64,000 nucleotides of DNA. It comes from Sphingomonas sp. IC-56 (GTDB lineage Bacteria > Pseudomonadota > Alphaproteobacteria > Sphingomonadales > Sphingomonadaceae). The DNA is taken from the NCBI RefSeq assembly GCF_021043375.1, contig NZ_JAJNDV010000001.1:248001-312000 (forward strand), given 5' to 3'. The translations under genes were made by a program, and so were the position numbers. This document shows positions 39,531 through 48,011 of the stretch, one piece after another. The notes beneath the pieces were generated by a model. It was not told the DNA's origin, ran no database searches, and saw nothing but the letters and a program-made list of their open reading frames with translations. Positions within the stretch are counted from its first letter, which is position 1; every line of letters begins with the position of its first letter.

Positions 39531-40205
39531 CTAGCGCCGCGTCCTGAACCGCAGCACTGCCGCCTCGGCAGCTAGGCCGTTCGTGCCACGAAAGTTCCAG
39601 AAGCTGCCACCATTGAACCCAAGCGCGTAGGAACGCCCGGGCTCCACCCGGCAGTCCAATTCGAAGCTCTGCCCGTCCGCGAGTTGACGCGGCATGTTCG
39701 AACACGTCGGCGTCTCGCCACCGGCTACACGCACGAACGACCATCCATCGCTACGCATCGGCTGATCAAAGCGGACGCGGATGGTCACCGTTCCAGACGC
39801 GACCGTCGATCCGGTAGCCGGACTGACCGAGATCACTTTGGGCGCGACCACTGGCCGCGATTGCGGCGCGAGCAGCACGAGTGCCAGCGCAGTCGAGACA
39901 AATGCCAGCGCAGTCATCGTCATCCAATCCTTACGAAAGAAGCGTCTCGGGCTCCCCAAGGATATCGGCCCCAGCTCCGAAACCCCAATTTTCCTGTCAC
40001 AATTTTCTTGTGGCTGCCGATTTACCAGCCGCGCCAACTCTCGGCTGCTCGCCACGCCGGTCTTCCGCCGCGCCTCGCGCAGCAGCTCATTGACAGCGTT
40101 GGTGCTCAAGTTCGTTGCCGTCGCGGCGCTCTTGACGGTGTGGCCTTCCGCCAGCAACAGCAATATCTGCCGCTCTCTAGCGTTCAGGCGGGAAAGGTCG
40201 ACCAT
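39531..40205 (-). CDS. Membrane-anchored LuxR-type regulator with periplasmic Ig-like domain
   Basis: A 224-residue protein: GerE/LuxR helix-turn-helix at about 5-62 (LNARERQILLLLAEGHTVKS), a linker, one transmembrane segment at about 95-114 (MTMTALAFVSTALALVLLAP) and a C-terminal beta-rich domain (KVISVSPATGSTVASGTVTI, with two cysteines). Topology predicts DNA-binding domain inside and Ig-like domain outside, a ToxR/CadC-like one-component layout but with a LuxR head. It is convergent with the transglutaminase-like gene and just downstream of the transferase gene. Confidence 0.75.
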   Translation of the reverse strand: MVDLSRLNARERQILLLLAEGHTVKSAATATNLSTNAVNELLREARRKTGVASSRELARLVNRQPQENCDRKIGVSELGPISLGSPRRFFRKDWMTMTALAFVSTALALVLLAPQSRPVVAPKVISVSPATGSTVASGTVTIRVRFDQPMRSDGWSFVRVAGGETPTCSNMPRQLADGQSFELDCRVEPGRSYALGFNGGSFWNFRGTNGLAAEAAVLRFRTRR

Positions 40206-40221
40206 CGCCGCGCTGCGGCAA

Positions 40222-41007
40222 TCAGGCCAGCGCGCGCGCCTTGGACGGCATCGGCATCGCGAAGGTCTCGTCCTCGTCGGTTAGGAGCGACCAGCCATTG
40301 GGACCCAGCACTTCGATCGGGCGGTAGCGGGTCTTGTACGCCATGCGCTCAGACCCTTTCACCCAATAGCCCAGATAGACATAGGGCAGCCCCGCGTCGC
40401 GGGCGCGCAGGATGTGGTCCAGGATGATGTAGTTGCCCATGCCGGGCCGCGTCTCGTCGTCGGCGACGAAGAAGCTGTAGATCATCGACAGCCCGTCCGC
40501 CTGGCGGTCGGTGATGCACGCCCCCACCAGCCGCCCGCGCACGCCATTCACGCTTGGCTCGCGATATTCGATGACATAGGAGCTGACCGGCGACTGCTCG
40601 ACCATGTCGGCATAGTCGTTGTCGTCCATTGCTGCCATGCCGCCGCCGGGATGCCGCGCGTTCAGATAGCGGTGCAGCAGTTCATATTGCTCTTCGGTCG
40701 CCCAGGGCTTGCACGCGGTAACCTCCAGGTCGCCATAGCGCTTCAACAGCTTGCGCTGCGTGGCATTGGGCTGGAACTGGTCCGCCACCACCCGCACCGA
40801 GACGCAGGCGGTGCAATTGGCGCAGCTCGGCCGATAGGCGACCGACTGGCTGCGACGAAACCCGATCCGGCCCAGCGCGTCGTTCAGCTCGCCGGCATGC
40901 TGGCCGCTCAGCTCGGTGAAGATCTTCCGCTCCTGCCGCCCCGGCAGATAGGGGCAGGGCGACGGGCTGGTCACGAAGAATCGGGGGAAACGGGAAAGTG
41001 CAGTCAC
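40222..41007 (-). CDS. bpt: Aminoacyl-tRNA-protein transferase (Ate/Bpt)
   Basis: N-degron enzyme that adds leucine (Bpt) or arginine (Ate) from charged tRNA to protein N-termini, marking them for ClpS-ClpAP. The 261-residue protein has [18 protein letters not shown], the cysteine pair [16 protein letters not shown] and the C-terminal [22 protein letters not shown]. Bacterial members of this length are usually Leu-transferases; specificity cannot be settled from sequence alone. It uses a GTG start at 41007. Confidence 0.9.
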   Translation of the reverse strand: MTALSRFPRFFVTSPSPCPYLPGRQERKIFTELSGQHAGELNDALGRIGFRRSQSVAYRPSCANCTACVSVRVVADQFQPNATQRKLLKRYGDLEVTACKPWATEEQYELLHRYLNARHPGGGMAAMDDNDYADMVEQSPVSSYVIEYREPSVNGVRGRLVGACITDRQADGLSMIYSFFVADDETRPGMGNYIILDHILRARDAGLPYVYLGYWVKGSERMAYKTRYRPIEVLGPNGWSLLTDEDETFAMPMPSKARALA

Positions 41008-41321
41008 CGCCTGTTGGTCCTCGTTCCGGCCTCACCATCGGCCTTGCGAAACCGACTATGGAGTGCCGAAGCAATGATGAAAAGCGCCTTTACCATGAAA
41101 GAAAGTTAACGAAGGCACAGAGGCGAACCTAGCGAGAACAGCAGCTTAGGCGCCGGCGGCTGTCGCCGCCGAGCGCGCTTGTTAACCAGTTGCCGCGCGA
41201 TACTCGCGCATGTTCCCGCCGAACGGACGCAAGCATACACCAGTGTCTCAACGTCGAGAATCCGCGCCCGCCTCAGCTCGGCGCGCCCCTGATTCGCTTC
41301 ACCACATCGGCGGCGGCGAAG
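41008..41321 (-). other. Intergenic region upstream of bpt
   Basis: About 310 bases with no gene I can support. It holds two GTTAAC palindromes (near 41107 and 41183) and a perfect GCCGCC-type hairpin (CGGCGGC-TGTC-GCCGCCG, 41154-41171) without a T tract. It must contain the bpt promoter and the end of the ilvA transcript, but I could not place either with confidence. Confidence 0.4.
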
Positions 41322-42566
41322 TTACGCCAGCTCCACCTGGCGCACTTCATATTGCGCGCGCCGCAGCGCGGTGATCAGACGATCCAGGTGATTGCGGTCG
41401 CGCGTCTCGCACTCGACGTCCAGCGTCAGCCCCTTGGCCGGCAGCGTCGTGAAGATCCGCTGATGGTACAGCTCCAGGATGTTGACGCCCTGTTCCTGGA
41501 AGATCTTGGCGACGTTAAACAACGCGCCCGGCCGATCCTGCAACCGCACGCTAAGCCGCGCCAGCCGCCCCGACCGCGCGAGATCGCGCAACAGCACATT
41601 GGCGAGCAGCCGCGTGTCGATATTGCCGCCGCACAGGATGGTGCCGACCGTGCGCCCCTTGAACCGCTCGGGCTCCGACAGCAACGCCGCCAGCCCCGCC
41701 GCGCCGGCGCCCTCGACAACCGTCTTCTCGATCTGCAGCAACAGGCTGACCGACTCCTCCAGCCGCCGCTCACCCACCAGCACGATATCGTCCACCAGCG
41801 CCTCGACGATCCCGGCGGTGATCCCGCCCGGATGCTTTACCGCGATGCCCTCCGCCAGCGTGTCGCCCGCACACGGCATCTCGGTATGATGGATGCGGTT
41901 GTACATCGACGGGAACAGCTCGGCCTGGACCCCGATCACTTCGACCGAGCGCCCCTCGGACTTCGCCACCACCGAAGATCCGGAGATCAGCCCGCCGCCG
42001 CCGATCGGCACCACCAGCATGTCGATCTCGGGCACATCCTCCAGCATCTCCAGCACGGCGGTGCCCTGCCCGGCGATCACGCGCGGGTCATCGAACGGGT
42101 GAATGAAGGTAAAGCCTTTCTCCGCCTCCAGCGTGCGCGAATGGGCATAGGCCGCGTCAAACGTCTCGCCGTGCAGGATCACGGTCGCGCCATGCCCCTC
42201 GGTCTGCGTCACCTTCACGATCGGTGTGTTCAGCGGCATCACGATGGTGCTCGGAATGCCCAGCCGCGTCGCATGATAGGCCAGCCCCTGCGCATGGTTG
42301 CCTGCAGACGCCGCGATCACGCCCTTGGCCCGCGCCGCCTCGTCCAGCTGCAACAGCGTGTTGAGCGCACCCCGCTCCTTGTAGGCGGCGGTGAACTGCA
42401 GATTCTCGAACTTCAGGTACACCGTCGCCCCGGTCAGCTGCGACAGCGTCTTGCTCACCAGCGTGGGCGTCCGCACAACCGATCCCGTAATTCGCGCCTG
42501 GGCCGCACGGACATCGTCGATCGATACGGGCAGGCGCGCAGGCGCCGGAACTGCTTTGGTGGCCAT
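41322..42566 (-). CDS. ilvA: Threonine ammonia-lyase (threonine dehydratase)
   Basis: PLP enzyme turning threonine to 2-oxobutyrate for isoleucine synthesis. The 414-residue protein has the PLP lysine in FTAAYKERGALN (Lys63), the phosphate-binding PIGGGGLISG loop and a C-terminal ACT-like domain from about residue 330 (LSVRLQDRPGALFNVAKIF). It is the short form with one ACT domain rather than the ~510-residue IlvA with two, so feedback control may differ from the enteric enzyme. Confidence 0.92.
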   Translation of the reverse strand: MATKAVPAPARLPVSIDDVRAAQARITGSVVRTPTLVSKTLSQLTGATVYLKFENLQFTAAYKERGALNTLLQLDEAARAKGVIAASAGNHAQGLAYHATRLGIPSTIVMPLNTPIVKVTQTEGHGATVILHGETFDAAYAHSRTLEAEKGFTFIHPFDDPRVIAGQGTAVLEMLEDVPEIDMLVVPIGGGGLISGSSVVAKSEGRSVEVIGVQAELFPSMYNRIHHTEMPCAGDTLAEGIAVKHPGGITAGIVEALVDDIVLVGERRLEESVSLLLQIEKTVVEGAGAAGLAALLSEPERFKGRTVGTILCGGNIDTRLLANVLLRDLARSGRLARLSVRLQDRPGALFNVAKIFQEQGVNILELYHQRIFTTLPAKGLTLDVECETRDRNHLDRLITALRRAQYEVRQVELA

Positions 42567-42623
42567 GGACCAAGGCGTAGACCATCTGGCGCAGCGGGGG
42601 AACAGGCCCTATGCGCTTGGCCC

Positions 42624-44294
42624 ATGCTCAAGACGCCTCGCTTCGCCCGCCTGCTGACCCCGCTGCTCGCCGCCACGGCCCTGCTGTCCGCGCCTGCCGC
42701 GCTGGCCGACGGGCTGGTTGACAATGTGAACGGCATCACGCTGGGTACGCGCGGCGAAGTGGTCCGCTTCTCGGCCATGCAGATCGACCGCAGCGGCAAG
42801 GTCGTGCGCCTGTTCTCGGGCAAGGAAAAGCGCCCGCGCAAGCTGGAATGGCGCACCGATATGGGCGGTCGCACGCTCGTGCCCGGCATGATCGATGCGC
42901 ACGGCCATGTCATGGGCCTGGGCTCGCAGCTCCTCCTGCTCGACCTGTCGCAGACGCGCTCGCTGGACGAGGCGCTGGAAAAGATCCGCAGCTATGCCGC
43001 GGCAAACCCGAACAAGTGGATCGTGGGCAGCGGCTGGAACCAGGAGCGCTGGGGCCTTGGCCGCTTTCCCACCGCCGCTGATCTCGACCGCGCCGTCAGC
43101 GACCGCCCGGTCTGGCTTGAGCGCGTTGACGGCCATGCCGGCTGGGCCAACACCCGCGCGCTTGCCGCGGCCGGCATCACCGCCGCCACTAAGGATCCCA
43201 GCGGCGGCCGTATCGAGCGTGCAGCCGGCGGCGCCCCCGCGGGCGTGCTGGTCGATGCCGCCCGCACGCTGGTCGAAAAGGTCATTCCCCAGCCCACCCC
43301 GCGTGAGCGCAACGCCGCCTTCCTAGCCGCGCAGGACAAGCTCCTGTCGCTCGGCGTGACCGCCACGGCGGACATGGGCACCACGATCGAGGATTGGCTC
43401 ACCTATCGCCGCATCGGCGACATGAACCTGCTCAAGCTGCGCATCATGAGCTACGCGCACGGCGTCGACACCGCACTCACCGTGGCGGGTCAGGGTCCCA
43501 CCCCCTGGCTCTATGGCGACCGGCTGCGCATGGGCGGGATCAAGATCTATGACGATGGCGCGCTGGGCAGCCGCGGCGCCTGGCTGAAGGCACCCTATGC
43601 CGACGCGCCGAATGAAAAGGGGCTCGGCTTCCTGTCCGACGACCAGCTGCTCAACATGATGACCCGCGGCTCGATGGACGGCTTCCAGATCGCCGTGCAC
43701 GCGATCGGCGACCGGGCCAATCAGCAGGCGCTGGATGCGATCGAAGTGCTCGCCGACACCTACAAGGACGATCGCCGCTGGCGCATCGAACACGCCCAGA
43801 TCGTCGATCCCAAGGATCTGCCGCGCTTCGGCAAGTACGGCATCATCGCCTCGATGCAGCCGGTGCACCAGACCTCCGACCGCACCATGGCAGAGGCCCG
43901 CCTGGGCGAAGGGCGGCTGAACGGCGCCTATGCCTGGCGTTCGATCCTGCAATTGGGCGGCCGGCTCGCCTTCGGCTCCGACTTCCCGGTGGAAAGCCCC
44001 GATCCCTGGGCCGGCTGGGCCGCGTCTTTCACGCGTCAGGACCCGCAGGGCCAGCCCCCCGGCGGCTGGCGCATGCAGGATGCGGTGACCCGCGAACAGG
44101 GCTGGGCCGGCTTCACCACCGGGGCCGCCTATGCCGGCTTTGCCGAAACCAAGATCGGCCGGCTGACGCCTGGCCTCCTCGCCGACTTCCTGATCGTCGA
44201 CCGCGATCCGCTGACCGCACAGCCCAACGAACTGCGCGCGACCAAGGTGCTCGAAACCTGGGTCGGAGGATATAAGGCATGGCCCGCCAAATAG
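42624..44294 (+). CDS. Exported amidohydrolase, YtcJ-like
   Basis: A 556-residue metal-dependent hydrolase of the amidohydro_3 family: signal peptide (LLAATALLSAPAALADG), metal motif MIDAHGHVMGLG, AVHAIGDRANQQALDA, RIEHAQIVDP, and AFGSDFPVESPDPWAG, followed by the LTPGLLADFLIVDRDPL ending. Natural substrates of these periplasmic proteins are generally unknown. ATG 42624 is chosen because it opens the signal peptide. It overlaps the HPP gene by 16 bases. Confidence 0.87.
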   Translation: MLKTPRFARLLTPLLAATALLSAPAALADGLVDNVNGITLGTRGEVVRFSAMQIDRSGKVVRLFSGKEKRPRKLEWRTDMGGRTLVPGMIDAHGHVMGLGSQLLLLDLSQTRSLDEALEKIRSYAAANPNKWIVGSGWNQERWGLGRFPTAADLDRAVSDRPVWLERVDGHAGWANTRALAAAGITAATKDPSGGRIERAAGGAPAGVLVDAARTLVEKVIPQPTPRERNAAFLAAQDKLLSLGVTATADMGTTIEDWLTYRRIGDMNLLKLRIMSYAHGVDTALTVAGQGPTPWLYGDRLRMGGIKIYDDGALGSRGAWLKAPYADAPNEKGLGFLSDDQLLNMMTRGSMDGFQIAVHAIGDRANQQALDAIEVLADTYKDDRRWRIEHAQIVDPKDLPRFGKYGIIASMQPVHQTSDRTMAEARLGEGRLNGAYAWRSILQLGGRLAFGSDFPVESPDPWAGWAASFTRQDPQGQPPGGWRMQDAVTREQGWAGFTTGAAYAGFAETKIGRLTPGLLADFLIVDRDPLTAQPNELRATKVLETWVGGYKAWPAK

Positions 44295-44935
44295 GGGCGC
44301 TGCTGCTGGCCGGCGCCAATTGGCCCGACCGGCTGCTCGCCTGTATCGGTGCCCTGATCGGCATCACCGTCACTGCCGTGATCGGCGGGCTGTTACCCCC
44401 CGCCGCCGCGCCCTTCCTGGTCGCGCCGATGGGCGCCTCGGCAGTGCTGGTCTATGCCGTGCCCGCCAGCCCGCTCGCCCAGCCCTGGCCCGTGCTCGGC
44501 GGCAACATGTTGTCGGTCTCGGTCGGCCTGATCTGCGCCGTGCTGCTCGGCCATGGCGCGCTCGCCGCAGGCGTGGCGGTCAGCCTCGCCATCCTGCTCA
44601 TGTCGCTGCTGCGCTGCCTCCACCCGCCCGGCGGCGCGTGTGCGCTGCTGCCGGTGCTCGGCGGCCCCGCCATCGCGGCAAAGGGCCTCGGCTTCGCGCT
44701 GCTGCCCGTCGGCCTCAATGCCGCCGTGCTGGTCGGTGTCGGCCTCGCCTATCACCGCTTCTCGCGCCACAGCTATCCGCACAAGGCAACGCCCGCCGCC
44801 CCGATTTCCAGCCTGCTGCGCGCCGACATCGACGCTGCCTTGGCCGAAGCGCACGAAAGCTTCGACATCGCCAGCGAAGACCTTGCCGCCCTGCTCGACC
44901 GCGCCGAAGCGCATGCCCAGGCACGCCGCCGCTAA
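44279..44935 (+). CDS. HPP-family membrane protein
   Basis: A 218-residue protein with four hydrophobic segments and the signature LRCLHPPGGACALLPVLGG that names the family. Some plant and cyanobacterial members transport nitrite; no substrate is proposed here. The cytosolic tail (DIDAALAEAHESFDIASEDL) resembles the linker that precedes CBS domains in longer homologues, but translation stops there, so the CBS pair is absent. It overlaps the amidohydrolase gene by 16 bases. Confidence 0.82.
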   Translation: MARQIGALLLAGANWPDRLLACIGALIGITVTAVIGGLLPPAAAPFLVAPMGASAVLVYAVPASPLAQPWPVLGGNMLSVSVGLICAVLLGHGALAAGVAVSLAILLMSLLRCLHPPGGACALLPVLGGPAIAAKGLGFALLPVGLNAAVLVGVGLAYHRFSRHSYPHKATPAAPISSLLRADIDAALAEAHESFDIASEDLAALLDRAEAHAQARRR

Positions 44936-44977
44936 CACCCGCTAGACCCGCCAGCCTGCCCGTGGCGCAGGGGCAGA

Positions 44978-45598
44978 TCAGGCCGCGATATCGGCTTCCG
45001 TAGCTACGAAGGGCGCGACCACACGCACCGCCCGCTCGACATAAAGCGCCTTTTCACCAACCGGCGCGACATAGTGCATCGCGTCTTCGGCATCGCGCAT
45101 CGATGCGCCCCGGGCGATCATCCAGGTGGCAAGATATTGCGAGGCCAGGCATCCTCCGGCGGTGGCTACATTGCCATGCGCCACGAACGGCGCCTCCACC
45201 ACCTGCACCCCCGCTTCGATCACCCATGGCTTGGTCGTCAGATCGGTGCAGGCGGGAAGATCGCCGATCAGCCCCAGCTTCGCGAGCAGCAGCGTCCCGG
45301 AACATTGCGCGCCGATCAGCTGGCGCCCAGGGTCCAAGTTAATCCCCGATAGCAGCGCCGTGTCGGCGGCGATCTCGCGTGTCCTGATGCCGCTGCCGAC
45401 CAGCACGGCATCGGCTTCCCCCGCGAACGCCAGCGGCTTCTGGCGCTGAACGGTAACGCCGTTCATGGAAGTTACCTGATCGGTGGGTGACGTGATGTAC
45501 GCCGCCCATCCCTTGTCCTTCATTCGATTCAGGATCGCTGCCGCGACGAACGAATCCAGTTCGTTGAACCCTTCAAAGGTCAGAACCGCGATCTGCAT
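44978..45598 (-). CDS. DJ-1/PfpI-family protein
   Basis: A 206-residue single-domain protein of the class-I glutamine amidotransferase-like superfamily (MQIAVLTFEGFNELDSFVAA). The nucleophile-elbow cysteine is in IGAQCSGTLLLAKLG, and GGCLASQYLATWMI follows as in DJ-1/PfpI-family members with AraC-type relatives. Possible roles include glyoxalase-type or stress protein activity; none can be assigned. It lies six bases after a small membrane-protein gene and probably shares its transcript. Confidence 0.83.
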   Translation of the reverse strand: MQIAVLTFEGFNELDSFVAAAILNRMKDKGWAAYITSPTDQVTSMNGVTVQRQKPLAFAGEADAVLVGSGIRTREIAADTALLSGINLDPGRQLIGAQCSGTLLLAKLGLIGDLPACTDLTTKPWVIEAGVQVVEAPFVAHGNVATAGGCLASQYLATWMIARGASMRDAEDAMHYVAPVGEKALYVERAVRVVAPFVATEADIAA

Positions 45599-45604
45599 CT
45601 ACGC

Positions 45605-45775
45605 TTATTCCTGTACGTTGGACGTCCCGTCTGAGGTGGCGCCGCGCCGCTTCTGAAGCAGTCCCACGCCGATCATCGCCAGGAAGCCCAGCGGAAACCA
45701 GAGCCCCGGATTACCGGCGATGATGCCGATGAACCAGAAGAGGATCAGCGCGCCAACAGGTGTGAACTTCGTCAT
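45605..45775 (-). CDS. 56-residue membrane protein
   Basis: Reverse reading gives MTKFTPVGALILFWFIGIIA and a second hydrophobic stretch (LWFPLGFLAMIGVGLL) followed by a basic and polar tail (QKRRGATSD...). Two transmembrane helices are likely. No family is recognised. The stop is six bases from the start of the DJ-1/PfpI gene, suggesting an operon. It is too short to rank highly, but the hydrophobic pattern and context support it. Confidence 0.6.
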   Translation of the reverse strand: MTKFTPVGALILFWFIGIIAGNPGLWFPLGFLAMIGVGLLQKRRGATSDGTSNVQE

Positions 45776-45855
45776 GGCGAGAGGCTATGACGCGCAAGCC
45801 AGGCGAGCAAGAGGCTTAACAGCGAGTTTCCCGGCGGCCTCAACCCCTCTCCGTC

Positions 45856-45997
45856 ACCCCGGCCTTGGCCGGGGTCCCGCTTCTTCTTCTGCAGTTCCCC
45901 GGCGGAGGCCGGGGCCCAGCTGCAACAAAGCCGCTGGTGCAGCCCACCCTCGCGACCACCTCGGCAACTGGGCCCCGGCCTCCGCCGGGGAACTGCC
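45856..45997. repeat. Inverted pair of REP-like units upstream of the small-membrane-protein gene
   Basis: Unit 1 (45890-45923) reads GCAGTTCCCCGGCGGAGGCC then GGGGCCCAGCTGC. Unit 2 (45963-45997) is close to its reverse complement. A separate perfect palindrome ACCCCGGCC-TT-GGCCGGGGT lies at 45856-45875. Units of the same family occur at 2833 and 52092/52165. No gene is supported in the 45776-46125 interval; besides these repeats it holds the ctrA terminator. Confidence 0.75.
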
Positions 45998-46073
45998 AGC
46001 ACCGCGCTCAACCCTCGCACCCGCCTCGTCCATGGGCTCCGAGTCCACCGAACACTCAAATCCGAAACAACAA

Positions 46074-46101
46074 GGGCCGCGGCTCTTTCGAACCGCGGCC
46101 C
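46074..46101 (-). terminator. Terminator of ctrA
   Basis: GGGCCGCGG (46074-46082) pairs with CCGCGGCCC (46093-46101). On the minus strand the stem is followed by TTGTTGTTT. It begins about 25 bases after the ctrA stop codon, so Rho-independent termination of ctrA is likely. Confidence 0.8.
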
Positions 46102-46125
46102 CTTACAGCCCCCGCTGTGTTGCAA

Positions 46126-46833
46126 TCAGGCGACCGCCGAAACGTCCGCTTCGGCGCCGTCCAGCTCGCGCAGCACATAGCCACGGCCCCAGACGGTCTC
46201 GATATAATTCTCGCCGTCGGTCGCCATGCTCAGCTTCTTGCGCAGCTTGCAGATGAAGACGTCGATGATCTTGAGTTCGGGCTCGTCCATACCGCCATAG
46301 AGATGGTTGAGGAACATCTCCTTGGTCAGCGTCGTGCCCTTGCGGAGCGACAGCAGCTCCAGCATCGCATATTCCTTACCGGTCAGGTGCACGCGCGCGC
46401 CGTCGACTTCGACCGTCTTGGCGTCCAGGTTCACCGCCAGCTTGCCGGTGCGGATGACCGACTGCGAATGGCCCTTCGAGCGGCGGACGACTGCGTGGAT
46501 GCGCGCCACCAGCTCCTCGCGGTGGAACGGCTTGGTGACGTAGTCGTCGGCACCAAAGCCGAACGAGCGCACCTTGGAATCCATTTCGTTGACGCCCGAC
46601 AGGATCAGCACCGGCGTCTGCACGCGGGCGACCCGCACCTTCTTCAGCACGTCGTATCCGTGCATGTCAGGCAGGTTCAGGTCGAGCAGGATGATATCGT
46701 AGTCATAGAGCTTGGCAAGATCCAAGCCCTCTTCGCCCAGGTCCGTCGTGTAGACGTTGAAGCCTTCTGCGCCGAGCATCAGCTCGATTGCCTTTGCAGT
46801 GCTAGGCTCGTCTTCGATCAGCAGCACGCGCAT
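46126..46833 (-). CDS. ctrA: Cell-cycle response regulator CtrA
   Basis: OmpR-type regulator of 235 residues: receiver domain with Asp51 (phosphoacceptor, [11 protein letters not shown]), Asp8/Glu7 and Lys101 (VTKPFH), then a winged-helix DNA-binding domain ([32 protein letters not shown] recognition helix). In alphaproteobacteria CtrA directs motility and cell-cycle genes and in Caulobacter blocks replication. It ends DVSAVA, similar to the AA-type C-terminus that marks CtrA for ClpXP. Regulation by CpdR is relevant, since cpdR is also in this window. Confidence 0.96.
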   Translation of the reverse strand: MRVLLIEDEPSTAKAIELMLGAEGFNVYTTDLGEEGLDLAKLYDYDIILLDLNLPDMHGYDVLKKVRVARVQTPVLILSGVNEMDSKVRSFGFGADDYVTKPFHREELVARIHAVVRRSKGHSQSVIRTGKLAVNLDAKTVEVDGARVHLTGKEYAMLELLSLRKGTTLTKEMFLNHLYGGMDEPELKIIDVFICKLRKKLSMATDGENYIETVWGRGYVLRELDGAEADVSAVA

Positions 46834-46891
46834 TGCCGTTTCCCCTGTCCTCAGACGCGTGGAGCCCCGCTGGCCGACGCGTTGGACGATT

Positions 46892-46938
46892 TCATTAACC
46901 TAAGCACCTCTGAAGGCAAAAGGTTAATTTCCGCCTAA
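46892..46938 (-). promoter_or_regulatory. ctrA promoter with CtrA-box-like site
   Basis: Minus strand: TTAG-N7-TTAA (46924-46938), one mismatch from the TTAA-N7-TTAA CtrA box, lies directly upstream of TTGCCT (46914-46919), a 16-base spacer and TAATGA (46892-46897). ATTAACC (46894-46900) and GGTTAAT (46922-46928) are perfect inverted repeats spanning the promoter. This fits an autoregulated ctrA promoter. Confidence 0.5.
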
Positions 46939-47001
46939 CCGCGCATGTTCATGGGTTTAGGGATTGCCCTTAAGGGTGCACGCAAAGGCGTTACCGACCC
47001 G

Positions 47002-47913
47002 TTACGCCGCATCCACGCACATGCGTTTGAGCCGATCCGACAGGAATTCGATCAGCGCCTCCACCCGCGCCGGGCGCAGCGTTCCCGGCGGCGTCAACAG
47101 GTGCAGCCCGGCCGCGCCGCCCGACCAGTCGTTCAGCACCACCTCCAGCCGCCCGGCCGCGACATGCTTGTCCACCAGGAAGTCGGGCAGCCGCGCCACG
47201 CCCAATCCCGCGCACAGCGCCGGCAGCATCGCCTCGCCATTGTCGGTGCGGATGGGACCGTCGACGCGCACCGCCGCCTCCTCGCCGCCCGCCTTGCGGA
47301 ACCGCCACATCTCGGGTGAGGCGGTGTTGGTGTAGATGAAGCACGCATGCGTCGCGAGTTCGGCGGGGTGACGCGGCCTGCCGGCCCGGTCGAAATAGCC
47401 CGGAGCGCCGACCACATAAGTCGTGACCGGCCCAAGCCGCCGCGCGCGCAGCGAACTGTCGGGCAGCTCGGCGATGCGGATCGCCACGTCGATACCCTCG
47501 CCGACAATGTCGACGAACGCGTCGGACAACCGCAGGTCGATTCGTATGCCGGGGTGCATCTCCATGAACTCGGCCAGCGTCGGCGCCAGATGGCTGATAC
47601 CGAAGGTCAACGGCGCCGCGAGTCGCACTACGCCCGCAGGCGCGCTGGCGGATTCAAACGCGGCTTCTTCCGCCGCCTCGCCTTCGGACAGGATGCGCTG
47701 CGCTCGCTCGGCTAGCCCCCGCCCGCTATCGGTCAGCGTCAGCCGCCGCGAGGTGCGATGGAACAGCGCCGTGCCCAGCCGCTGCTCCAGCCGGGTGATC
47801 GCCTTGGAAATCGTCGCCTTGGAGACCCCCAGCGCCTCCGCCGCACCCGAGAAGGAGCGATGCTCCACCACCGCGGCGAAGATCGCCCATGCTTCGAAAT
47901 CAGGCAGCTTCAT
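47002..47913 (-). CDS. LysR-family transcriptional regulator
   Basis: A 303-residue regulator from ATG 47913 (MKLPDFEAWAIFAAVVEHRS), with the LysR winged helix (GAAEALGVSKATISKAITRL) and an effector domain with LRLSDAFVDIVGEGIDVAIR. A longer start would overlap the operator region. It is divergent from the pirin and wrbA genes, so it probably controls them; the inducer may be a quinone or oxidant but this is inference. Confidence 0.9.
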   Translation of the reverse strand: MKLPDFEAWAIFAAVVEHRSFSGAAEALGVSKATISKAITRLEQRLGTALFHRTSRRLTLTDSGRGLAERAQRILSEGEAAEEAAFESASAPAGVVRLAAPLTFGISHLAPTLAEFMEMHPGIRIDLRLSDAFVDIVGEGIDVAIRIAELPDSSLRARRLGPVTTYVVGAPGYFDRAGRPRHPAELATHACFIYTNTASPEMWRFRKAGGEEAAVRVDGPIRTDNGEAMLPALCAGLGVARLPDFLVDKHVAAGRLEVVLNDWSGGAAGLHLLTPPGTLRPARVEALIEFLSDRLKRMCVDAA

Positions 47914-47931
47914 GGGTGCCGCCGGTATCAC

Positions 47932-47957
47932 GGAAACGATCGGTTTCCAACGTTTCC
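47932..47957. promoter_or_regulatory. Operator-like inverted repeats between lysR and pirin
   Basis: GGAAACG (47932) pairs with GGTTTCC (47942) and exactly with CGTTTCC (47951-47957). LysR-type regulators typically bind such interrupted dyads in divergent promoters. The site is 19 bases upstream of lysR and about 55 bases before the pirin start, suitable for dual control. Confidence 0.5.
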
Positions 47958-48011
47958 ATTTCGGCACCCCTGCCTCGCACCTATGTCTTGGGCCTCTACG
48001 GGACACTCAAC

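Noticed and set aside
41190..42623. Long upstream in-frame extension of the amidohydrolase, antisense to ilvA
   Set aside because: The signal peptide beginning at 42624 fixes the start; the extension mirrors ilvA.
44955..44976. CTGCCC/GGGCAG stem between HPP and DJ-1 genes as a terminator
   Set aside because: Six pairs with a 9-base loop and no T tract; too weak to call.
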